Assembly (NCBI GenBank): GCA_009733745.1 | Contig: WNWL01000007.1 | Coordinates: forward strand, 124,001-188,000 | Length of the DNA stretch: 64,000 bases | Direction of reading: 5' to 3' | Source of the DNA: Oceanobacillus sp. HTM 045 | GTDB lineage: Bacteria; Pseudomonadota; Alphaproteobacteria; Rhodobacterales; Rhodobacteraceae | In this document: piece by piece, positions 42,184-49,356 of the stretch | Layout of the letters: each line of letters begins with the position of its first letter | How positions within the stretch are numbered: the stretch's first letter is position 1 | Notes under the pieces: model-generated | The model's input: the letters and a program-made list of their open reading frames with translations, nothing else | What the model was told of the DNA's origin: nothing | The model's database searches: none | Position numbers and translations under genes: made by a program

Positions 42184-43155
42184 CTAGCGGTGCTCGATCA
42201 GGCTGGCGAGCCGGGCGCGCTGGTTCTCGTCCAGCACCCGCGCGATGGCCGAGGCCACCGCCCCGCCCGCCGCGCGCGCGGCCTGGGAGACCGCCTCCCT
42301 GTCGCCGGTGACGATGGCTTCGCGCACCACCTCCGCCGCGCCGTCGCAGACCCGCCCGATCTCGCGGCGCTGGGCGCGGGTCGCCCCGGCGATCCAGAGC
42401 CGGCCGTCGAGCGCCAGTTCGCACCCGTCCTCCGCCGCGTAGCCGACACCCTGCGCCTCGGTCTCGCCGGTGCCAGCCGCCCATTCCGGCGGCAGCCCGG
42501 CGCGGAGATAGGGCAGCGCGTGGTTGAAATGGGCGAACGGCCCGCCGGGCGCGGGGATCTCGGTCCAGACATGGATCATCCAGAGCTTGTCCCGCGCCGC
42601 CGCGCCGGTGCCGAGGCGCTCGGCCATGCGCTCCTTCAGTACGCGGGCGAGGCGCGGGCGCCCCTCCGTCGCGGCTGCGACGATCTTCGCGGCGTCGTGC
42701 AGGTGCCAGCGGTCGGCGCTGCCGGTGAAGCCTTCCGGCGGCGGATCGCCGGGGCGCAGCATCGCCGAGAAGGCGACGCCCGCCAGCACGCGCTGGCCGC
42801 CGATCACCACGTATTGCAGCACATTGGGCCGCGCCGGGTCGAACGCCTCGCCGGGGCCGTAGGGCGGGATCGCATCGTTGACCCAATGCTCGCCCATCAG
42901 CGGCGTGTCGTCGCCGCCGATCCGCGCGCGCTTCCAGCCTTCGGCCTCCGCCACTGCCGGATCGCGGAACCGGGCGATGGCCGCCCGCAGAGCGGCGATC
43001 TCGGCCTGCGCCTCCGGCGGGAGAGGCGCGGCATGGGAGGAATGCGCCCAGTGTGCGGAACCATGCGCGGAATGGGAATGGCCGGGCGTATCCGCGAACG
43101 CGGACGGCGCGGCGAGCGCCACGGCCAGGGCAGCAAGGATGGGGGGAAGTTTCAT
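42184..43155 (-). CDS. His-rich secreted protein of unknown function
   Basis: I do not recognise a family. The 323-aa protein has a signal peptide (MKLPPILAALAVALAAPSAFA) and then a His/Ser-rich stretch (GHSHSAHGSAHWAHSSHA, residues ~27-44) that could bind metal. The remainder has RWHLHDAAKIVA, KLWMIHVWTEIP and PFAHFNHALPYLRAGLPPEW, with many His and Trp. The C-terminal ~70 residues are helical and Ala-rich. The ATG at 43155 is used; the longer frame is rejected as it has no signal peptide at its end. It is a monocistronic leftward gene. Confidence 0.62.
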   Translation of the reverse strand: MKLPPILAALAVALAAPSAFADTPGHSHSAHGSAHWAHSSHAAPLPPEAQAEIAALRAAIARFRDPAVAEAEGWKRARIGGDDTPLMGEHWVNDAIPPYGPGEAFDPARPNVLQYVVIGGQRVLAGVAFSAMLRPGDPPPEGFTGSADRWHLHDAAKIVAAATEGRPRLARVLKERMAERLGTGAAARDKLWMIHVWTEIPAPGGPFAHFNHALPYLRAGLPPEWAAGTGETEAQGVGYAAEDGCELALDGRLWIAGATRAQRREIGRVCDGAAEVVREAIVTGDREAVSQAARAAGGAVASAIARVLDENQRARLASLIEHR

Positions 43156-43274
43156 GTCCGGAACCTCGTCATTGAAGCAATCCAATGAACGAGCCCTCCG
43201 GTGGGCAATATGACGCCTCGCGGGCCACCCTGCAAGATCCTGCCCGCAAGGTGCCTCCCTCAAGCAGCCGGCGG

Positions 43275-43484
43275 TCAGACTGCCAGGCGCAGCGGGTAGT
43301 ATTCCTGCGGGCGGGTGAGACGGTCGAGCCGGGCGATCAGGCCGGCACGGAGGCAGCGCATCTCGTTCATGCTGCCGACATTGCCGGGGTCGTACATCGC
43401 GAGGTCGAGCATGTCCCGCTCCGCAGCCTCCAGCGCGTAGCTGGTTTCGGTGATGAGACGGGTCGTCTGTTTCACAGAGAGCAT
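43275..43484 (-). CDS. small protein of unknown function
   Basis: A 69-aa protein (MLSVKQTTRLITETSYALEA...) with no membrane segment, no signal peptide and no recognised family. Its codon pattern and the GAGGGAAG-like region upstream of the start (43485-43492) support expression. The helical, charged composition is consistent with a small adaptor. It lies between the His-rich protein gene and the divergent pyrB. Confidence 0.55.
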   Translation of the reverse strand: MLSVKQTTRLITETSYALEAAERDMLDLAMYDPGNVGSMNEMRCLRAGLIARLDRLTRPQEYYPLRLAV

Positions 43485-43756
43485 CGGTCTTCCCTCAAGC
43501 CCGGGGTCTTCTGCCCGGATTACAACCCACGGTTACCGGCCCTGCATCGGGCCGCACTGTGGGAAACGCCACACTTTCGGGAAAGTTGCATATAAACTCT
43601 CACCAAATCATTAACGTTGAGCGGCGCGTCCGTTCGCGTGCACGGCGAACCGGCGAAGATCGCCCCGCCCGGCGCCGACCCGCTTGTCGGGCGCAACTCC
43701 CGCGCCTATAAGCCTCGCGAGAGCAGAGGGAGCCGTAAGAGGGGAGGCCCCGCCGC
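43485..43756. promoter_or_regulatory. divergent region upstream of pyrB
   Basis: 272 bases. It contains a 14-base palindrome ACTTTC-GG-GAAAGT at 43573-43586, immediately followed by TTGCATATAAAC, and CATTAACG near 43610, in a locally AT-rich patch. These are plausible promoter elements for pyrB or the small gene on the left. The pyrB ribosome site AGGGGAGG is near 43740. Confidence 0.45.
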
Positions 43757-44686
43757 GTGTTCGCCCACCGGCATCTTCTGGGCATCGAGGAGCTGAGCGC
43801 GGACGACATCCGCGCCGTGCTCGACCTGTCCGGGGACTATGTCGACCCCGCGCTCCAGCGCGAGAAATACCGCGCGACGCTCAACGGCCTCACCCAGATC
43901 AACCTCTTCTTCGAGAACTCCACCCGCACGCAGGCCAGCTTCGAGATCGCCGGCAAGCGGCTGGGGGCGGACGTGATGAACATGTCGCTCGCCACCTCCT
44001 CGATCAAGAAGGGCGAGACGCTGCTCGACACCGCGGCCACGCTCAACGCCATGCACCCCGACCTGCTGGTGGTGCGCCACCAGCATTCCGGCGCCGTGGC
44101 GCTCTTGGCGCAGAAGGTCAACTGCGCCGTGGTCAACGCGGGCGACGGGCGCCACGAGCACCCGACCCAGGCGCTGCTCGATGCGCTGACCATCCGCCGC
44201 CACAAGGGCCGGCTGCACAAGCTGACCGTGGCGATCTGCGGCGACATCGCCAATTCCCGCGTCGCGCGCTCCAACATCCTGCTGCTCGGCAAGATGGAGA
44301 ACCGCGTCCGCGTCGTCGGCCCGCCCACGCTGCTGCCCTCCGGCATCGACCGGTTCGGGGTGGAGGTGTTCCACGACATGGAGAAGGGCCTCGAGGGCGC
44401 CGACGTGGTGATGATGCTCCGCCTCCAGCGCGAGCGCATCGCCGGGGCCGTGATCCCCTCGGTCCGCGAATACTACCACCGCTACGGCCTCACCGCGGAG
44501 AAGCTGGCCCGCGCCAAGCCCGACGCCATCGTCATGCATCCCGGCCCGATGAACCGCGGCGTCGAGATCGACACCGAGATCGCCGACGCCCCCAACTCGG
44601 TCATCCAGGAACAGGTCGAGATGGGCGTCGCCGTCCGCATGGCGGTGCTGGACCTGCTCTCGCGAAATATCGGGGTGACGGCGTGA
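43757..44686 (+). CDS. pyrB: aspartate carbamoyltransferase catalytic chain
   Basis: Catalyses aspartate plus carbamoyl phosphate to N-carbamoyl-aspartate in pyrimidine synthesis. The 309-aa protein has the carbamoyl-phosphate motif [12 protein letters not shown] (near 53-64), [10 protein letters not shown] (near 133), and the aspartate-binding RLQRER. The start codon is GTG, 10 or so bases after AGGGGAGG. No pyrI regulatory chain is near. Two small membrane-protein genes and pyrC' follow with 4-base overlaps (GTGA) at first, so this is an operon. As in Pseudomonas, the enzyme may work as a complex with PyrC'. Confidence 0.95.
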   Translation: MFAHRHLLGIEELSADDIRAVLDLSGDYVDPALQREKYRATLNGLTQINLFFENSTRTQASFEIAGKRLGADVMNMSLATSSIKKGETLLDTAATLNAMHPDLLVVRHQHSGAVALLAQKVNCAVVNAGDGRHEHPTQALLDALTIRRHKGRLHKLTVAICGDIANSRVARSNILLLGKMENRVRVVGPPTLLPSGIDRFGVEVFHDMEKGLEGADVVMMLRLQRERIAGAVIPSVREYYHRYGLTAEKLARAKPDAIVMHPGPMNRGVEIDTEIADAPNSVIQEQVEMGVAVRMAVLDLLSRNIGVTA

Positions 44687-45270
44687 CGGAGGCGGCGGGC
44701 AGCGAAGGCCATCCCGCCATCGACCCGGGGGAATGGGCGGCGGCGCTTCAGAGCGGCGAGCGCCTGCTCTGGACCGGCCGGCCCGAGCCGGGGCTCGACT
44801 TCCGCAAAACCAGTCTCGTGGAGAGCCTTGTCGGCATCGGCTTCATCGGCATCGCGATTGTCTGGTTCGTCTCCACCGGGGCGGTGGTCAGCGAGGGGCG
44901 CGCGCGGGGGCCCGGTTGGATCAACGCGATCCTGCCGTATCTGGGCCTCGTCTTCCTCGCCATCGGCCTCTACCTGCTCGTCGGGCATTTCTTCTGGAAG
45001 GCGTGGGTGCGCCGGCAGAGCCGGTACGCCCTGAGCGACCGCCGCGCCTTCATCGCGACCAACCTCTTCCGCCGCAGCCTCGCCTCCTACCCCTTCACCC
45101 GCTGGATGCCGCTAGAGCTGGAGCCCGGCACGCCCGGCACCGTCTGGTTTGCGGACGAGGAGAAGCGCGGCACGAACGGCCAGCGATACATCGCCCGCTA
45201 CGGCTTCGAGTGCATCGCCGACGCGGCGCAGGTCCACCGCATGATCGACGAGATGAGGAGGGCGCTGTGA
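44683..45270 (+). CDS. membrane protein of unknown function (paralogue 1)
   Basis: A 195-aa protein with two adjacent membrane helices (about 50-72 and 85-107) flanked by soluble parts. The N-terminal [16 protein letters not shown] stretch is a signature shared with its neighbour. The C-terminal ~85 residues resemble a pleckstrin-homology-like domain often found in such small membrane proteins. It starts with GTG and overlaps the pyrB stop by 4 bases (GTGA). Family unknown; conserved placement with pyrB is not proof of a role in pyrimidine synthesis. Confidence 0.75.
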   Translation: MTEAAGSEGHPAIDPGEWAAALQSGERLLWTGRPEPGLDFRKTSLVESLVGIGFIGIAIVWFVSTGAVVSEGRARGPGWINAILPYLGLVFLAIGLYLLVGHFFWKAWVRRQSRYALSDRRAFIATNLFRRSLASYPFTRWMPLELEPGTPGTVWFADEEKRGTNGQRYIARYGFECIADAAQVHRMIDEMRRAL

Positions 45271-45851
45271 CCGACACCGCGCGCGGCGACACCCTCCCTG
45301 CCATCGACCCGGGCGGCTGGGCGCCCTATCTCGACGAGGGCGAGAAACTGCTCTGGACCGGCCAGCCCGAGCCCGGCCTCAGGTTCCGCGGCGCGAACGT
45401 GGTCAAGAGCGTATTCGGCCTCTTCTTCCTCGGCTTCTCGGTCTTCTGGGTGGTGATGGCCATGACGATCACGGGCGCCGGAGCCGGGGCGTTCGGGACG
45501 ATGGGCCTCGTCTTCCCGCTCTTCGGCCTGCCCTTCGTTGCGGTCGGCCTCTACCTCGTGGTCGGGCATTTCTTCTGGGAGGCCTACGTCCGCAAGCACA
45601 CCCGCTACGCCCTGACCGGTAAGCGCGCCTTCATCGCCACCGCGGTCTTCGGGCGCAAGCTGAAGTCCTACCCCGTCACCAAATCCATGCCGCTGGAGTT
45701 CGAGCCCGGCCCGCCCGACACCATCTGGTTCGCCGAGGAAGACCGGCGCGGCAGCAAGGGCCGCCGCTACACCGTCAAGCGCGGCTTCGAGATGATCGCC
45801 GACGGCGACGAGGTCTACCGGCTGATCCGCAGGATCAGGGGGGAGGCATGA
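45267..45851 (+). CDS. membrane protein of unknown function (paralogue 2)
   Basis: Paralogue of the preceding protein, 194 aa. It has the same EKLLWTGQPEPGLRFRG N-terminus, two helices (about 45-70 and 78-100), then VRKHTRYALTGKRAFIAT and a C-terminal domain with RRYTVKRGFEMIADGDEVY. A GTG start overlaps the previous stop by 4 bases. The two copies share the order of all landmarks, which points to tandem duplication. Function unknown. Confidence 0.75.
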   Translation: MTDTARGDTLPAIDPGGWAPYLDEGEKLLWTGQPEPGLRFRGANVVKSVFGLFFLGFSVFWVVMAMTITGAGAGAFGTMGLVFPLFGLPFVAVGLYLVVGHFFWEAYVRKHTRYALTGKRAFIATAVFGRKLKSYPVTKSMPLEFEPGPPDTIWFAEEDRRGSKGRRYTVKRGFEMIADGDEVYRLIRRIRGEA

Positions 45852-45970
45852 TGGGGGTGGAACAACGCCACCGCGACCGGCGCCGCGCTCCCCGCATGGC
45901 GCGCCCCTCGCGCCATCCGGAAGACTCCACAATGCGCGGCCGCAGGCGCCCGGAAACCTGCAACCTCGCA

Positions 45971-46028
45971 CCCGTTAACACTTTTATCCTTTATCGTCAG
46001 TTACTTGCGCCTGTCGCAACCTTGCGAC
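45971..46028 (+). repeat. GTTAACACT-dyad element, copy 2
   Basis: CCCGTTAACACTTTT at 45971-45985 and GTCGCAA-CC-TTGCGAC at 46013-46028, with the same 40-base spacing as copy 1. It sits 26 bases upstream of the pyrC' start codon and so may contain or replace its promoter. Confidence 0.7.
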
Positions 46029-46053
46029 CGCTGTCCCGCCGCCGGAAGACGCC

Positions 46054-47349
46054 ATGATCCCGCCTGTCCCGCAATACCTGGTCAACGCCCGCCTGATCGA
46101 CCCGGCGACCGGCTATGACGGCCCCGGCGCGCTCCGCATCCTCGGCGAGACCATCGACGACGTGCTGATGGGCGGCGGCCCCGACCTCTCGGACGACCTC
46201 GGCGAGATCACCGATTGCGGCGGCCTGCCGCTGGCCCCCGGCATCGTCGATCTCGGCGTCTTCGTCGGCGAGCCGGGCGCGCGGCACCGCGAGAGCCTGC
46301 GCTCCGCCGGGGCCTCCGCCGTCGCGGGCGGCGTGACCACCATCGTCGCCCAGCCGGACAGCCAGCCGGTGGTGGACGACCCCGCGATCCTCGAATTCGT
46401 GCTCTCGCGCGGCCGCGAGGCCAGCGCCGCCCGCGTCCTCGCGATGGGCGCGCTGACCAAGGGGCTGGAAGGGCGCGAGATGGCCGAGCACGGCTTCCTG
46501 CTCGACGCCGGCGCCGTGGCCCTGACCGACGCGGGCCGCGCGGTGGCCGATGCCGGGGTCTTCGCCAAGTGCCTCGCCTATGCGAAGGCGCTGGGGGCCA
46601 CGGTGGTGCATCACCCGCAGGAGCCCGTCCTCTCCGCCTCGGGCTGCGCCACCTCCGGCGAGTTCGCCTCCCGCCGCGGCCTGCCCTCCGTGCCCGCCGT
46701 GGCCGAGCGGATGGGGCTGGAACGCGACCTCGCGCTGGTCGAGAGCACGGGCGTCTCCTACCACGCCGACACGCTCTCCACCCGAGCCGCGCTGGAGGCG
46801 CTGGAACGGGCCAGGGACAAGGGCCTCGCCGTCACCGCCGGGACCACGCACCACCACCTGACGCTGAACGAGTTCGACGTCGCCGACTACCGCACCTTCT
46901 TCAAGCTCGCGCCCCCGCTCCGGGCGGAGGAGGACCGCGCGGAGCTGGTCCACGCCGTCTCCACCGGGCTGGTGGACATCATCTGCTCCGCCCACATGCC
47001 CTGGGACGAGGAGGCCAAGCGCCTGCCCTTCGAGGTCGCCGCCACCGGCGCGGTGGGGCTGGAGACGCTGCTCCCCGCCAGCCTGACGCTGGTCCACGAG
47101 GGCCACCTGCGCCTGCCCGTCCTGTTCGAGCGCCTGAGCCTCGCGCCAGCGAAGCGCGTCGGCCTCGACGCCGGCCGCCTCGCGAAGGGGGCGGCCGCCG
47201 ATCTCGTCCTGTTCGACCCCGGCGCGCCCTTCCTGCTCGACCGCTACGCGCTGAAGTCCAAGTGCAAGAACACCCCCTACGACCGCACCCGGATGCAGGG
47301 GAAGGTCAGGGGAACCTGGGTACGCGGCAAGCGCGTCTTCGGAGGCTAG
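46054..47349 (+). CDS. pyrC: dihydroorotase-like PyrC', probably noncatalytic
   Basis: Amidohydrolase-fold protein of 431 aa, homologous to dihydroorotase. The first metal motif, normally D-x-H-x-H, reads D66-L-G-V-F, so both His ligands are lost. The catalytic Asp near the end (normally SDH or TDH) is Ala313 in CSAHMPWD. Long conserved parts remain (VAGGVTTIV, THHHLTLNE, KSKCKNTPYD). Pseudomonads have a similar dead homologue, PyrC', that is required to assemble PyrB. Its place in the pyrB operon supports the same job here. An active dihydroorotase must then be encoded elsewhere. Confidence 0.85.
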   Translation: MIPPVPQYLVNARLIDPATGYDGPGALRILGETIDDVLMGGGPDLSDDLGEITDCGGLPLAPGIVDLGVFVGEPGARHRESLRSAGASAVAGGVTTIVAQPDSQPVVDDPAILEFVLSRGREASAARVLAMGALTKGLEGREMAEHGFLLDAGAVALTDAGRAVADAGVFAKCLAYAKALGATVVHHPQEPVLSASGCATSGEFASRRGLPSVPAVAERMGLERDLALVESTGVSYHADTLSTRAALEALERARDKGLAVTAGTTHHHLTLNEFDVADYRTFFKLAPPLRAEEDRAELVHAVSTGLVDIICSAHMPWDEEAKRLPFEVAATGAVGLETLLPASLTLVHEGHLRLPVLFERLSLAPAKRVGLDAGRLAKGAAADLVLFDPGAPFLLDRYALKSKCKNTPYDRTRMQGKVRGTWVRGKRVFGG

Positions 47350-47355
47350 GCGCAG

Positions 47356-47979
47356 ATGTTCCCCGAACTCGCAGCCCTCCAGGCCGGCGCACCTTGGCTC
47401 GCCATCGCCGTCGCGGTCGGATACCTGGTCGGCTCGATCCCCTCCGGCGTGCTGATCGCCAAGGCGCTGGGCCTCGGCGACCTGCGCAAGATCGGCTCCG
47501 GCAATATCGGCGCGACCAACGTGCTGCGGACCGGCAGCAAGAAGGCCGCGCTCGCCACGCTGATCCTCGACGGCGCCAAGGGCGCGGTGCCGGTGCTGAT
47601 CTTCCTGTCCTGGGGCCCGCTCGCGCCCCAGTTCGCCGCCCTCGGGGCCTTCCTCGGGCACCTTTTCCCGATCTGGCTCTGCTTCCGCGGCGGCAAGGGC
47701 GTCGCCACCTTCCTCGGCATCTGGCTGGCGCTGTTCTGGCCCGTCGGCCTGATCAACTGCGCGACATGGCTGGCCGTGGCCGCCCTGCTCCGCATCTCGT
47801 CGGCCAGCGCCCTGATCGCCGCCGCAGCCTGCCCGCTCTGGCTGATCCTGTTCGGAGAGTGGGGCACGGTGCTGCTGGCGATTCTCCTCGGACTGCTCGT
47901 CTGGGTCCGCCACCACGCCAACATCGCCCGGATCCTGGCCGGAACGGAGCCGAAAATCGGCGGTTCGAGGCAAAGTTAA
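47356..47979 (+). CDS. plsY: acyl-phosphate:glycerol-3-phosphate acyltransferase PlsY
   Basis: Inner-membrane enzyme that makes lysophosphatidic acid from acyl-phosphate and glycerol 3-phosphate. The 207-aa protein has five or so helices and the three PlsY motifs: GSIPSG in helix 1, the glycine-rich GSGNIGATNVLRTG, and GHLFPIWLCFRGGKGVATFLG (positions ~100-120). It begins 6 bases after the pyrC' stop and is followed by dprA, a conserved order in Rhodobacterales. Confidence 0.93.
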   Translation: MFPELAALQAGAPWLAIAVAVGYLVGSIPSGVLIAKALGLGDLRKIGSGNIGATNVLRTGSKKAALATLILDGAKGAVPVLIFLSWGPLAPQFAALGAFLGHLFPIWLCFRGGKGVATFLGIWLALFWPVGLINCATWLAVAALLRISSASALIAAAACPLWLILFGEWGTVLLAILLGLLVWVRHHANIARILAGTEPKIGGSRQS

Positions 47980-47995
47980 CTCGAACCCGGTGGCT

Positions 47996-48010
47996 TTAAC
48001 TGCGGATTAA
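47996..48010. promoter_or_regulatory. CtrA box upstream of dprA
   Basis: TTAA-N7-TTAA (spacer CTGCGGA), a perfect match to the full CtrA consensus, with the last T-A pair 45 bases before the dprA ATG. CtrA controls competence genes including dprA in Rhodobacter, where the gene is needed for uptake of gene-transfer-agent DNA. The match is seen directly; regulation here is inferred. Confidence 0.65.
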
Positions 48011-48055
48011 CCACGCCCCGGCCCACTGAACCGGTCACTTGACCGGAGGCCGTCC

Positions 48056-49249
48056 ATGCAAAGCGCCCCTACGCAGGCCGCACAGGCACCCCAGTTCGCG
48101 ATCCCGCAGGACGCGGAACCCGACATCGCCGCGCTCCGGCTCGCGCGCAGCCGCAATGTCGGCCCACGCAGCTTCGCCCGCCTGATCCGGCGCTTCGGCA
48201 CCGCCGCGGAGGCGCTCGGCGCCCTGCCGGAACTCGCCGCCCGCGGCGGCGAGCGCGACTACGAGCCCTACCCCGAAGCCGCTGCCGCCCGCGAGATCGA
48301 GGCCGGCGCCCGCGCCGGGGCACGGCTGGTGACGCTGGGCGAGAGCGCCTATCCCCCGCTCCTCGCCGCCATCGGCGACCCGCCGCCGGTGGTCTGGGTG
48401 CTCGGGCGGCTGGACGTCCTGCACCGCTCCGCCGTCGCGGTGGTCGGCGCCCGCAACGCCTCCGCCCCCGGGCTGCGGACGGCGCGTCGCATCGCCCGCG
48501 ACCTCGGCGAGGCGGGGCTGGTGATCGTCTCGGGCCTCGCCCGCGGCATCGACACCGCCGCGCATCGCGCCAGCCTCGACACCGGCACCGTCGCTGTCAT
48601 GGCCGGCGGGGTGGACATCGTCTACCCGGAAGAAAACCGCGAGCTCGCCGCCGAGATCCTCGACCGCGGCGCGCTGATCTCCGAATGCCCGATGGGCACC
48701 GAACCCACCTCGCGCCACTTCCCCCGCCGCAACCGGCTGATCTCCGGCCTCGCCACCGGCGTGGTGCTGGTGGAGGCGGCGGAACGCTCCGGCAGCCTGA
48801 TCACCGCGCGCTACGCGCTGGAGCAGGGCCGCGAGGCGATGGCCTGCCCCGGCGCGCCGGACGATCCGCGCGCCGGCGGCTGCAACCAGCTGATCCGCGA
48901 CGGGGCTGCGCTCATTCGCCACGCCGGGGACGTGTCCGAGGCGCTGTCGCTCAGCCGCATCCCCGGCCTCGCGGAGCCCGGCAGCGAGTTCGCCTTCGCC
49001 CCGGAGGACTTCGAGGACTTCGACGACATGGAGGCGCTGGCGGATTTCGACGAGGAAGGCGGAGAGGACGGAGAAGCCCTCTCCGACCAGATCCTGCGGC
49101 TTCTCGGCCCCCACCCGGTGGAAATCGACGAGGTCGCGCGGCAATGCGGCGTCGCTCCCTCGGCGCTCTCCCTGCCGCTGCTGGAACTGGAACTCGCGGG
49201 CAATGTCGAGGTCCGCCCCGGCGGCACGGTGGTCCTCGCCGCAGACTGA
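48056..49249 (+). CDS. dprA: DNA-processing protein DprA
   Basis: Loads RecA onto incoming single-stranded DNA in natural transformation. The 397-aa protein has an N-terminal SAM-like part and the Rossmann-type domain with AVVGARNASAPGLRTAR, VSGLARGIDTAAHRASL and FPRRNRLISGLATGVVLVEA. The C-terminal winged helix follows a low-complexity acidic linker (FEDFDDMEALADFDEEG), which is longer than usual. It follows plsY by 76 bases and has its own CtrA box. With topA it makes a conserved block. Confidence 0.93.
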   Translation: MQSAPTQAAQAPQFAIPQDAEPDIAALRLARSRNVGPRSFARLIRRFGTAAEALGALPELAARGGERDYEPYPEAAAAREIEAGARAGARLVTLGESAYPPLLAAIGDPPPVVWVLGRLDVLHRSAVAVVGARNASAPGLRTARRIARDLGEAGLVIVSGLARGIDTAAHRASLDTGTVAVMAGGVDIVYPEENRELAAEILDRGALISECPMGTEPTSRHFPRRNRLISGLATGVVLVEAAERSGSLITARYALEQGREAMACPGAPDDPRAGGCNQLIRDGAALIRHAGDVSEALSLSRIPGLAEPGSEFAFAPEDFEDFDDMEALADFDEEGGEDGEALSDQILRLLGPHPVEIDEVARQCGVAPSALSLPLLELELAGNVEVRPGGTVVLAAD

Positions 49250-49356
49250 CCTCCGGAGCCCGCTTCGGACACCGGGCGCATGGCGGACGTTGACAGGTGC
49301 CCGCCCGCCGACCATCTTCCCACGCCGCACGAGCAGCGCGTGGCAGAGGAACCCCA

